Both the position numbers and the translations under genes were made by a program. This document shows, piece by piece, positions 8,546 through 16,139 of a stretch of 64,000 nt of DNA. Each line of letters begins with the position of its first letter. Position 1 is the stretch's first letter. The notes beneath the pieces are model-generated. The model was not told where the DNA came from. It worked only from the letters and a program-made list of their open reading frames with translations, and did not search any database. Source of the DNA: Demequina aurantiaca (GTDB lineage: Bacteria > Actinomycetota > Actinomycetes > Actinomycetales > Demequinaceae); the NCBI RefSeq assembly GCF_000975135.1, contig NZ_BBRF01000001.1, positions 744,296-808,295 on the forward strand. Reading direction: 5' to 3'.

Positions 8546-9792
8546 AGGTAGCAATCATCGGCTCGGCGCTGTCGGGCAACAAGGGCGCGGCGGCCATGCT
8601 CGAGAGCGCGGTGCATCACCTGAGTGAGCGCCACCCCGGCGTCGAGATCTCGCACCTGAGCATGTACCCACGCTCGGATGCGGAGCTCAACACCCACGAG
8701 AGCGTCACCGTGATGGATGCCTCGCCGCTGCGCCTGGGCGTGCTGATCAACGGCGGCGCGCTGGCGTGGCGGGTGCTGCCGTTTGCGCGGGAGTCCATCG
8801 CGTCCGGCGTGCCCGAGGTGGGTGCCATCGCCGACGCCGACGTCCTGCTCGACCAGGGCGGCATTACATTCGTGGACGGCCGCACCAAGTTCCTGATCTA
8901 CAACGTGGCGTCCGTGCTGCCGGCGCTGTTCGTGGGCACGCCCGTCGTGAAGTGCGCGCAGGCGCTCGGACCGTTCAAGTCCTTGGCGAACCGCACGCTG
9001 GCCAAGGCGATCCTGCCGCGCATGGCGTCGATCGTGTCGCGCGGGGCCGTCACGCAGGCGCACCTGGACACTTTGGGGCTGACCAACACGGTGGCCGGCG
9101 CGGACCTCGCCTTCACGCTCGACGTCACCGAAGCCGATGCGGCGAGCGCGGAGGCCAAGGTCGACACCTCGTTCTTCGCCGGCGGCGACGTGGTGGGCAT
9201 CTCGCCCTCGCAGGTGCTGAGGGCCGCTGCAGAGGGTCGCGGCGAGGACCACGTCCAGCAGATCGTCGACCAGATCGACCACATCACCGAGGAGCTCGGC
9301 CGTCCCGTGTACCTGGTCGCACACTCCACGCGTCCCAACGAAAAGACGCACAACAACGACCTGCCCGTGTGCCGGCTGATTCACGAACGCGTCGCATCGC
9401 CAGACCGTGTGCTGTTCCCCGACGGCGAGCTGTCCTCGCAGGAGCTTCGCTCACTGATCGGCCGCTGCGACGTCTTTGTCGCGTCACGCTTCCACGCGAT
9501 GGTGAGTTCGCTGGCGACCGGCATTCCCACCCTGGTGTTGGGCTGGTCGCACAAGTACCGCGAGGTGTTGGACATGTTCGGACTTGCCTCCTGGGCACTA
9601 CCCGCGGACGACGTGGACTTGGCGACCTTCGTCCTCAGGTTCGCGGAGCTGGACGCTCAGAAGGGTGCGGTGCGCGCGCAACTGGCCGAGCGCTTCCCCG
9701 CGGTGCGGGCGAAGGCGATGGAGCAGCTGGATGTGATTGATGCCGTTGCCCACCAGCAACCGGCCAGCACATCCTCCTCCACGGCCTCCTAG
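8542..9792 (+). CDS. Polysaccharide pyruvyl transferase family protein
   Basis: This 416-residue protein belongs to the WcaK/CsaB-type family, which adds ketal pyruvate from phosphoenolpyruvate to sugars of surface polymers. Visible features are the N-terminal GSALSGNKGAAAM nucleotide-binding-like loop, an LLDQGGITFVDG block, the late SRFHAMVSSLATGIPT block and GWSHKY. These fit a GT-B fold. It is the last gene of the GT2/nitroreductase/flippase operon and overlaps the previous stop by 4 bp. It points to an anionic, pyruvylated surface glycan. The exact acceptor sugar is unknown. Confidence 0.85.
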   Translation: MKVAIIGSALSGNKGAAAMLESAVHHLSERHPGVEISHLSMYPRSDAELNTHESVTVMDASPLRLGVLINGGALAWRVLPFARESIASGVPEVGAIADADVLLDQGGITFVDGRTKFLIYNVASVLPALFVGTPVVKCAQALGPFKSLANRTLAKAILPRMASIVSRGAVTQAHLDTLGLTNTVAGADLAFTLDVTEADAASAEAKVDTSFFAGGDVVGISPSQVLRAAAEGRGEDHVQQIVDQIDHITEELGRPVYLVAHSTRPNEKTHNNDLPVCRLIHERVASPDRVLFPDGELSSQELRSLIGRCDVFVASRFHAMVSSLATGIPTLVLGWSHKYREVLDMFGLASWALPADDVDLATFVLRFAELDAQKGAVRAQLAERFPAVRAKAMEQLDVIDAVAHQQPASTSSSTAS

Positions 9793-9826
9793 ACACTCTC
9801 CGAGTACCAGATCTCCACCCGCTCCG

Positions 9827-10020
9827 TATTGGTCCGATTTGGCACGTTCTGGAGCGGCTCGGCATCCTGTTGGTTGTTTTTGTCACGCCTGGGGCTTCGC
9901 CCAATGTGCTAAGGACTTCGACAGTTGGCGAGCGGCAGCGTCCGCCTCGCCAGTCGACTGGTCACTATCGGACCAATAGCAGTCTGAGAGCGCCCAAAGC
10001 GTGCGAATTCGGACCAATAG
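9827..10020. repeat. Three copies of an 11-base motif TCGGACCAATA in an intergenic region
   Basis: The motif occurs in direct orientation at 9968-9978 and 10009-10019 (41 bp apart) and inverted at 9827-9837. It sits in the 260-bp gap between the polysaccharide operon and the convergent S4 gene. A GC-rich hairpin (9927-9951) lies between the inverted and direct copies and may end the polysaccharide transcript. No gene is visible in this gap. The role of the repeats is unknown. Confidence 0.5.
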
Positions 10021-10052
10021 GGGCGGACGGGAAGCGGCAGAGCGGGCGGCGA

Positions 10053-10424
10053 CTAGGAGCGACCCCTGAGCTTGTCGATCTGCCGGCGCTCCCGTTTGGT
10101 GGGCCGCCCCGCCCCCCGATCGCGCTTGCCCGCGAGCGCCACGTGCTCCTTGGGTGGCGGCTTGGGGCTGTGATCGATGTAGGCGGTCGCAGCAACCGGC
10201 GCCCCCACCCGTTTGGACAGCAGCCTCGTCACCTCGACCACCCGCGGCCACTCACCGCCGCGCACCTCGATACGGTCGCCGGGAACCACGGTCGCGGAGG
10301 CCTTGGCTCGCTCGCCGTTGAGACGAATGTGACCCGCGCGGCACGCAGTGGTCGCCTGCGAGCGCGTCTTGGCCAATCGCACCGCCCACACCCACGCATC
10401 GATGCGCACACTCGTCCGTTCCAT
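10053..10424 (-). CDS. S4-domain RNA-binding protein, Hsp15/HslR-like
   Basis: A 123-residue basic protein. Residues ~6-65 form an S4 RNA-binding domain (RIDAWVWAVRLAKTRSQA, then HIRLNGERAK and VVPGDRIEVR), followed by a lysine/arginine-rich tail. Hsp15-type proteins bind the 50S subunit with a stalled nascent chain, and the length matches. The ATG at 10424 lies six bases after a TAGGCT element on the minus strand, with no Shine-Dalgarno, so a leaderless mRNA is likely. It shares a 24-bp palindromic promoter region with the divergent gene at 10462. Confidence 0.85.
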   Translation of the reverse strand: MERTSVRIDAWVWAVRLAKTRSQATTACRAGHIRLNGERAKASATVVPGDRIEVRGGEWPRVVEVTRLLSKRVGAPVAATAYIDHSPKPPPKEHVALAGKRDRGAGRPTKRERRQIDKLRGRS

Positions 10425-10430
10425 CCCCCG

Positions 10431-10454
10431 AGCCTACGGCGCGCGCCGTAGGCT
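10431..10454. promoter_or_regulatory. 24-bp perfect palindrome carrying divergent -10 elements
   Basis: The sequence AGCCTACGGCGC is followed immediately by its exact reverse complement. Each arm ends in TAGGCT reading outward, a TANNNT -10 hexamer. On the minus side six bases separate it from the ATG at 10424; on the plus side seven bases separate it from the ATG at 10462. Both genes would then be leaderless and their RNA polymerases would compete for the same DNA. The palindrome could also bind a dimeric regulator. Confidence 0.55.
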
Positions 10455-10461
10455 GATCAGC

Positions 10462-11115
10462 ATGGACGTTCTTCTCGAAGCAATCGGCTGGGTCGGCTCA
10501 ATTCTGATCGTGTGGTCACTGATGCAGGCGCGGGTGCTGCGCTTCCGGTGGATGAACTTCGCTGGAGCATTCGTCGCGACCGTCTACAACGGGGTGATCG
10601 GCATCTGGCCCTTCGCGTTCATGAACGCGGCGATCACCATCATCGACGCGTACTGGCTGGTACGGCTGTACCGCGAACGTGACGACGCCGAGGTCTACGA
10701 GGTCCTTTCAGTGGAACCCGAAGATGCCTTCCTTCAGCACGTGCTCGCGGTCCACGGCACCGACATCGCCAAGCACCAGCCGGCGTTCACCGCGCACGCT
10801 CCGGCGGACGGCGCCAAACGCTCCACGTTCCTCGTGACGCGCGGCGACGAGGCCGTGGGTGTGGTCGTCGTTGCGGATCAGGGCGCTGGCGTGGGACTGG
10901 TCGAGTTGGACTGGGTCAAGGAGCGCTTCCGCGACTTCGCACCTGGGGAGTTTGTTTACCGCTCCTCCAGCGCTCTGAGCGATGCCGGATTCACCCGCTT
11001 GGAGCGAGAGAAGCACGCGGCATTGGACGAGGCGTACGTTCAGAAGGTCGGCTTCCGCTCCGAGGGTGATCGTTGGGTGCGCGAAGTCACCACACCGGCC
11101 CCGTCTGCGGAGTAA
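10462..11115 (+). CDS. YgjV-like inner membrane protein with C-terminal soluble domain
   Basis: The first ~75 residues hold three hydrophobic helices like those of the YgjV family. The remaining ~140 residues are soluble and resemble a degenerate GNAT acetyltransferase fold, ending with a KVGFRSEGDRWVREV strand typical of the last GNAT segment. The function is unknown. ATG 10462 was chosen over upstream in-frame codons because they would run through the divergent S4 gene and its promoter. A TAGGCT -10 ends seven bases before it. Confidence 0.7.
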   Translation: MDVLLEAIGWVGSILIVWSLMQARVLRFRWMNFAGAFVATVYNGVIGIWPFAFMNAAITIIDAYWLVRLYRERDDAEVYEVLSVEPEDAFLQHVLAVHGTDIAKHQPAFTAHAPADGAKRSTFLVTRGDEAVGVVVVADQGAGVGLVELDWVKERFRDFAPGEFVYRSSSALSDAGFTRLEREKHAALDEAYVQKVGFRSEGDRWVREVTTPAPSAE

Positions 11116-11125
11116 CTGGACCCTC

Positions 11126-11515
11126 ATGGCGCAATGCCCGTGCGGATCCGGAGGTGCCTTCTCCGACTGTTGCCGCCCCTTCCTGACCGGCAAGTCGCAC
11201 GCCGCGACTGCCGAGGCACTCATGCGCTCGCGCTACACGGCCTACGTGCGCCGCGACAGGTCATATCTGCTGCGCACCTGGCACCCCGACACTCGCCCCG
11301 TCACCCTAGACGTCGACGGCGGCACCTGGCAGGGTCTCGAGATCCTGGCGACGGAGCACGGCCAGGCGGCCGATGCCTCAGGCACCGTGACCTTCGTCGC
11401 CCACTTTGCGAGCGACGCCGGTGACAACGGCACGATGCGCGAGCACAGTCGCTTCGAGCGGCTGGGCGACGAGTGGTTCTACGTCGACGGCGACGTCAAA
11501 GGCGATGGCGGTTGA
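11126..11515 (+). CDS. YchJ-family protein with N-terminal SEC-C zinc motif
   Basis: A 130-residue protein starting MAQCPCGSGGAFSDCC, the SEC-C metal-binding motif, followed by the EALMRSRYTAYVRRD block diagnostic of the YchJ/UPF0225 family (NTF2-like fold). Members are small cytosolic proteins of unclear role, probably zinc-binding. The gene begins 10 bp after the YgjV-like gene and may be co-transcribed. The 211 bp that follow hold no visible gene. Confidence 0.85.
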   Translation: MAQCPCGSGGAFSDCCRPFLTGKSHAATAEALMRSRYTAYVRRDRSYLLRTWHPDTRPVTLDVDGGTWQGLEILATEHGQAADASGTVTFVAHFASDAGDNGTMREHSRFERLGDEWFYVDGDVKGDGG

Positions 11516-11726
11516 GCCAACGTAGCGTCGAGAGACAGTGAATTTGACGTCAACCGAACGCGCTGAGAGCTCGCCTCGCGCGCGAGTCGGCGTCGCGGTA
11601 GCCTGCGAAATACCGCTGAATTGCCTGAGAGATCGCACATACCCGTGCGTGACTGACCATGCTCGTCATACACATCGCGTCACCGGTACTTTTTCGCCCC
11701 GTTGATGCCCCTACGATTAAGGCACG

Positions 11727-13007
11727 ATGGACTACGCGAACGTATCGATTCTCCTCGTGCTTGTCGTCGCGACCGCGCTCGCCTTCGACTTCACCAATGG
11801 GTTTCACGACACCGGCAACGCCATGGCAACGTCTATTGCCACGCGTGCGCTCAAGCCTAAGACGGCTGTGGGGCTTTCTGCCTCCCTGAACCTTGTCGGC
11901 GCGTTCCTGTCGCTCTCCGTTGCCGCGACGATTGCCACCGGCATCGTCGACGCGGGGGTGGTCACACTAGAGGTGGTGCTGGCGGGACTCGTCGGCGGTA
12001 TTTTATGGAACCTCATCACGTGGTTCTTTGGCATCCCCTCATCCTCGTCCCACGCGCTTGTGGGAGGCATCGTCGGTGCCGTTATCGCGGCTGTCGGCAC
12101 CTCCGGTGTGCAGTGGACAGGACTGGTCGGCAAGGTCCTGATCCCCGCCCTCATCGCCCCCATGGTGGCGATCGCGGTGGCTTCCATCGGTACGTGGCTG
12201 GTCGTGCGTATCACCCGCGACGTTGAAGACAAGACCAACGACCGCATGTTCCGCTGGGGTCAGATTGGCTCTGCCTCGCTCGTGTCTCTCGCGCACGGAA
12301 CCAACGACGCGCAGAAGTCCATGGGAATCATCCTGCTGGCGCTGATCGCCTCCGGCGTCGCCCCAAGCGACTCGGGCGTGCCCTTCTGGGTGGTCCTCAG
12401 CTGTGCGCTCGCCATGGCACTCGGAACGTACATCGGCGGCTGGCGCGTCATCCGCACGCTCGGCAAGGGCCTCGTGGAGCTCTCCTCGCGTCAGGGTATG
12501 GCCGCGGAGACGTCCTCCGCAGCGATCATCCTGGTCTCCAGCCACTTCGGCTACTCGTTGTCCACCACTCACGTCGCCACCGGCTCCATCATGGGCTCCG
12601 GTGTGGGCATGAAGGGCGCCAAGGTGCGCTGGTCCGTCGCCGGCCGCATGTTCGGCGCCTGGGTCATTACGGTTCCGTGCGCTGCGGCAGTCGGCGCGCT
12701 TGCCGTCCTCATCGAGCAGGGCATCGGCGGCACCGCTGGCGCGTACGTCATCTTTGGCCTGCTGGTCCTCGCCTCGGCGTTTATCTACCTGCGCTCGCGC
12801 CGGACTAAGGTCGACTCCAAGAACGTCAATGACGAGTGGGAATCCGAAGCCGACAACGAGTCGGTCGTCGCCCAGTCAGTCGCCTCACATAACCCCCAAC
12901 TGATGCGCATTAAGAGCAAGCCGCGCAAGAAGAAGGGTAAGAAGAGGGGCAAGCAAAACCACAAAAAGAAGAAACATAAGAAGCACAAGAAGAGCGAGAA
13001 GGGTTAG
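11727..13007 (+). CDS. pitA: PiT-family inorganic phosphate permease with lysine-rich tail
   Basis: A 426-residue symporter of the PiT family, which imports phosphate (often with metal) using a cation gradient. Both duplicated signature blocks are visible: FTNGFHDTGNAMATSIATRA near residue 20 and HGTNDAQKSMGI near 190, within about 10 membrane helices. After the last helix (~353) comes an acidic stretch, then about 33 residues that are mostly lysine (KKKGKKRGK, HKKKKHKKHKK). Such a tail is not needed for PiT transport. TACGAT ends nine bases before the ATG. A small membrane protein follows nine bases downstream. Confidence 0.9.
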   Translation: MDYANVSILLVLVVATALAFDFTNGFHDTGNAMATSIATRALKPKTAVGLSASLNLVGAFLSLSVAATIATGIVDAGVVTLEVVLAGLVGGILWNLITWFFGIPSSSSHALVGGIVGAVIAAVGTSGVQWTGLVGKVLIPALIAPMVAIAVASIGTWLVVRITRDVEDKTNDRMFRWGQIGSASLVSLAHGTNDAQKSMGIILLALIASGVAPSDSGVPFWVVLSCALAMALGTYIGGWRVIRTLGKGLVELSSRQGMAAETSSAAIILVSSHFGYSLSTTHVATGSIMGSGVGMKGAKVRWSVAGRMFGAWVITVPCAAAVGALAVLIEQGIGGTAGAYVIFGLLVLASAFIYLRSRRTKVDSKNVNDEWESEADNESVVAQSVASHNPQLMRIKSKPRKKKGKKRGKQNHKKKKHKKHKKSEKG

Positions 13008-13015
13008 GGCGGACC

Positions 13016-13252
13016 ATGTCGGAGTACATCGAGTGGGGCGCGCTTGCCAACATCGTCGTGGTTGGTGTGCTCTTTGGCGCGGGAGTCCCCGCGCTCTTTG
13101 CCCTGGGCGTACGAGCCACCTCCAGCCCAGCCGCGATCCGTGAGGACGGCACCGTGTCGTTGCCGCGACGCATCGTGGGTTTCGTATGCTTCTCAGTCAT
13201 CGTGCTGGCCATCGTGGGAGCGATCATCTACATCGCCGCAGGCGGGCACTAA
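13016..13252 (+). CDS. Small membrane protein paired with the PiT permease
   Basis: A 78-residue protein with two hydrophobic helices (about 8-30 and 52-75) separated by a short polar loop. It begins nine bases after the permease stop. Small proteins of this shape often follow pit genes in actinobacteria, which suggests an accessory role, but no motif supports a specific function. Confidence 0.7.
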   Translation: MSEYIEWGALANIVVVGVLFGAGVPALFALGVRATSSPAAIREDGTVSLPRRIVGFVCFSVIVLAIVGAIIYIAAGGH

Positions 13253-13322
13253 ACCGGAATAGGCCGCGCCGCGAGTCCGTTGACGCTCAGGTACGCATCT
13301 GAACCAACGACGGGAGAGACTC

Positions 13323-13856
13323 ATGTCAGCGCTCATCATTGCCACCAACTACGGTGTCGAGCAGGACGAGATCGTCAAACCACTCGATGCCCTGAAGAAC
13401 GCGGGCGTGGCAGTCACCGTCGCCGCCCCCAAGCTCGACCCCATCGAGACGCTGGTGGGCGACAAGGACCCCGGCACGACCATCGAGCCCAATGCCACAC
13501 TTGGTGATGTCGACGCGTCGGAGTACGACCTACTCGTGATTCCTGGAGGCACCATCAACGCCGACACCCTCCGCACGGAGGAGGCCGCCGTCGACCTCGT
13601 CAAGGCTTTTTCCGAATCTGGCAAGACTATTGCGGCAATCTGCCACGCTCCCTGGGTTCTGGCGGAGGCGGGCATCCTCAACGGCAAGTCGCTGACCTCA
13701 TATCCGTCGCTCGCCACCGACCTGAGGAACGCAGGAGCCACCTGGGAGGACGTCGAGCTTCAGGAGTGCGTTGCCGAGGGATGGACATTGCTGACTTCGC
13801 GCTCCCCCAAGGACCTGGACGCGTTCAGCAACGCCGTCGTGGAGGCCGCGAACTAA
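13323..13856 (+). CDS. DJ-1/PfpI family protein (class I glutamine amidotransferase-like)
   Basis: A 177-residue cytosolic protein with the DJ-1/PfpI fold. It shows LLVIPGG near 70-76 and the nucleophile elbow AICHAPW with Cys107-His108, as in PfpI/YhbO proteins linked to protein deglycase, protease or stress-protective roles. The length is normal. GGGAGAG lies ahead of the ATG. It is convergent with the calpain-like gene, 28 bp away. Confidence 0.88.
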   Translation: MSALIIATNYGVEQDEIVKPLDALKNAGVAVTVAAPKLDPIETLVGDKDPGTTIEPNATLGDVDASEYDLLVIPGGTINADTLRTEEAAVDLVKAFSESGKTIAAICHAPWVLAEAGILNGKSLTSYPSLATDLRNAGATWEDVELQECVAEGWTLLTSRSPKDLDAFSNAVVEAAN

Positions 13857-13884
13857 CTGCTCGCTAGCCCGTTGTTGCGGTCCC

Positions 13885-15144
13885 TCAGTCCGTGACGTTG
13901 GTCGAGGTTGCTCGCCAGAACATGTCTCCAACATCGTCGGCACTGACCCGGAACTCCCCACCACCGTCCGCCGAGTTTCCGGGACCCCACGGGTTGCGCA
14001 TCCACATGTCTCCGTTGGATTCGACCCGGGTCACCGCATACGAGTGAGTGTTGACGATGTCGATCTCGCGGCTTTCGCCGTCGGGACCCGTGACGTCGAT
14101 GGTGTGGTCGCCTGATCGAGGAGACGAGATCACTACCTGACCGCCATCCGCAAGCACATCCCCCAATGATTCGATCTGGCTGGTGCTCAGGCCGGCATGG
14201 TTGTCATTCTTGATCTCGTCGACCTGACGCCCGGTAATGATTTCCATGGCGTCCGCGGGGACGCCACCTTCGATGAAGTCGTAGCCGTACTCCTCCCGTA
14301 TCGCGGACTCGTATAGGGCCGCGATTGAGGGTTTCTCTCCGTCTCCCCCAAAAATCCACCAGCCGCCGTCATCGGCGTCGCTCTGGCGCGCTCCGTGGTC
14401 GAAGACGTTCTCCACAAACACGTCAGTGGGAGAGCCGTTCTTGTAGATGGTGACCCAGTACCCGTCCTTGTCCTCGTCCCAGCGGACGTTGTCCTGGATA
14501 AACTCGTCGCCACCATCGGTGTCCAACAAGGACACCACGCTACTTAGCATGAAGCAGTCGCCGATGCTGCCCTGGGAGACATCGTCAGGATCAAAGGAAT
14601 CGTCGTCGGTGATGTTGTCGGTGACGCGTTTGTCCGGCACGGTCTCATCGTCGTCATCACCCCAGGAGAAGGGATTCCACCAGGACCCGTCCTTGGCCAC
14701 GCCTCCAGCGGCCATACGTAACTCGCTGGCGGCAATGGCGGCAGCCTGTTGGGCCCGTCCCTGTGCCCCGAACGCCGCCATACGCGTCGCGCCGATGTCC
14801 AATAGGGCTCCGACGTCGAGGGGATTGCGCCGTATGGCGTTGACGGCGCGGTCAAAGCCGATTTGGGCGTGCTCGTAGGCCCTTTGCGCCTCGTCAAGCG
14901 CGGCGGCATACCGCGAAAGGGTCCCGCCGGCGGCACGGATCCTCTCCGCGAGCGCGACGGCATCGGGAAGCGTTCGGTGAACGGCCTCCGTGTAGGCGTC
15001 GGCGGCCGCACCTCGCCACACCTCGGGTTGGGCGCCCTTGGCGGTGGACTGAGCCTCGTCGACGGCGGCAGCATGCCGAACCAGTTCTGCGGAGACCGCT
15101 TGGATCTGCTCAGGCGAGCCAGGCAGGCCTACCACAGCCGCCAC
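13885..15144 (-). CDS. WXG-type protein fused to calpain-like (C2) cysteine protease
   Basis: A 419-residue protein with no signal peptide. Residues ~10-145 form an alpha-helical WXG100/LXG-like region with W43-R-G45 between two helices. A Trp- and Asp-rich linker follows (155-190). The C-terminal ~225 residues carry the full calpain triad: Cys197 in QGSIGDCFMLSS, His367 in NTHSYAV and Asn384 in RNPWG. Family knowledge suggests export through a type VII (ESX-like) secretion system and peptidase activity outside the cell or in a target. It is the last gene of a four-gene operon and overlaps the preceding gene by 16 bp. No secretion core genes lie nearby. Whether it is a toxin, a processing protease or a nutrient enzyme is open. 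Confidence 0.85.
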   Translation of the reverse strand: MAAVVGLPGSPEQIQAVSAELVRHAAAVDEAQSTAKGAQPEVWRGAAADAYTEAVHRTLPDAVALAERIRAAGGTLSRYAAALDEAQRAYEHAQIGFDRAVNAIRRNPLDVGALLDIGATRMAAFGAQGRAQQAAAIAASELRMAAGGVAKDGSWWNPFSWGDDDDETVPDKRVTDNITDDDSFDPDDVSQGSIGDCFMLSSVVSLLDTDGGDEFIQDNVRWDEDKDGYWVTIYKNGSPTDVFVENVFDHGARQSDADDGGWWIFGGDGEKPSIAALYESAIREEYGYDFIEGGVPADAMEIITGRQVDEIKNDNHAGLSTSQIESLGDVLADGGQVVISSPRSGDHTIDVTGPDGESREIDIVNTHSYAVTRVESNGDMWMRNPWGPGNSADGGGEFRVSADDVGDMFWRATSTNVTD

Positions 15145-15458
15145 CGTAGTTGAATGTCATATCCGGCACCATCGGCGTCCACGGCAAGACCGGATTCTTC
15201 AATCGCCACTACCTCGATGACGCATAGGGCGTTCACGCGCACGGTGTCACCTACGGACAGCGGGGCATCGGTGACGCCAAGTAACTCAACGGTATCCGCA
15301 GAGGCGTTCACTCCGAACTCGGAGCCACACACGCTTGCCTGCGTCCCCGCCTGCACGGTAGTTCCTACCCCCACGACACCAACGATGATCACCGCGGCGA
15401 CCACGATGGCCAGGATCAAGGCGGCCACCGCTGCGAGCACCGTGCGCCTCCGACTCAT
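15129..15458 (-). CDS. Small secreted or membrane-anchored protein of the calpain operon
   Basis: A 109-residue protein with one N-terminal membrane segment (about 7-32) preceded by arginines, then ~75 extracytoplasmic residues with two cysteines (44, 79) and beta-rich character (LSVGDTVRVNALCVIEVV). I do not recognise the domain. It lies between a 96-residue partner and the calpain-like gene and overlaps both, so it is translationally coupled. It could be an inhibitor, immunity factor or anchor for the protease, but this is inference from position. Confidence 0.7.
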   Translation of the reverse strand: MSRRRTVLAAVAALILAIVVAAVIIVGVVGVGTTVQAGTQASVCGSEFGVNASADTVELLGVTDAPLSVGDTVRVNALCVIEVVAIEESGLAVDADGAGYDIQLRWRLW

Positions 15459-15745
15459 GACGCGGCCTCAGGACCTTCAGTGAGCTCTATGGCCGCGGCC
15501 GTCTGGGAGCCGTCCGGGCTGACAAGGATCTCGATGACCTTGACCGAGCCGCCGCCGGGTAGCGGGGCCGACTCTCCTGCTGCGAGTTCTACCGCGGTGC
15601 GACCCTTCGCGCTGGCAATTCCGAGCCTCGCTGCGATGCCGCCGCCCTCATCTGAGGTGCGCATGGTGGAGCGGATGAAGCCAATGGTGAAGCCGTTGCC
15701 TCGACGTTGTGTCCCCTGTCGCAGGACCTCCCGGGCATCCTTCAC
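15455..15745 (-). CDS. Small beta-rich protein of the calpain operon, unknown function
   Basis: A 96-residue soluble protein with no signal peptide or membrane segment. It contains an AAGESAPLPGGGSVKVIEIL stretch like small beta-sandwich proteins found beside actinobacterial ESX cargo genes, but I cannot assign a family. It overlaps both neighbours by 4 bp (ATGA), so the operon is tightly coupled. A chaperone-like or inhibitor role is possible. Confidence 0.65.
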   Translation of the reverse strand: MKDAREVLRQGTQRRGNGFTIGFIRSTMRTSDEGGGIAARLGIASAKGRTAVELAAGESAPLPGGGSVKVIEILVSPDGSQTAAAIELTEGPEAAS

Positions 15746-16035
15746 GACAGTCGTCCTCGAAGTGCGTCCAGCTTCCCAACGGACTCGCTCTCCTGAGCTT
15801 CCATGTCAGCAACAGTCCCTTGGACTCCGGCGGCAAGATCCGTCCACTGCTTCCCAAGACTGCGCGCTTCACGGCCGAGCGCTAGCTCAAAGGCGGAAGC
15901 CGCTGCGCCCAACTCTGCGGAACCATAGGGAGCGTTGCCCAGCATGGTCGGCACAGCATCAACGAGGGCGTTCGACGCATCAGTCAGGCGCTTCCGCACG
16001 GCATCCATGTCTGCCGCATCCATCGCGATGTCCAT
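15742..16035 (-). CDS. WXG100-like (ESX secretion target-like) protein
   Basis: A 97-residue alpha-helical protein, the normal WXG100 size, with a central turn (NAPYGSAELG) between two amphipathic helices. This matches the helical hairpin of ESX targets, although the Trp-x-Gly turn itself is replaced. ATG 16035 was chosen because GGGGG lies seven bases upstream and the longer in-frame extension is Cys/Arg-rich and unlike the family. It heads the operon that ends with the calpain-like protein, so it may be the secretion partner of that protein. Confidence 0.7.
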   Translation of the reverse strand: MDIAMDAADMDAVRKRLTDASNALVDAVPTMLGNAPYGSAELGAAASAFELALGREARSLGKQWTDLAAGVQGTVADMEAQESESVGKLDALRGRLS

Positions 16036-16139
16036 CGTTGCCCCCGGTAGCTCCCGCCCTGCCCTAACTTCGTCGGCAGGTAACTCGCCGATCGTAGCAA
16101 AACGGACATGGGAGGTGAGTCGACACCAGTAGCAAGGAC

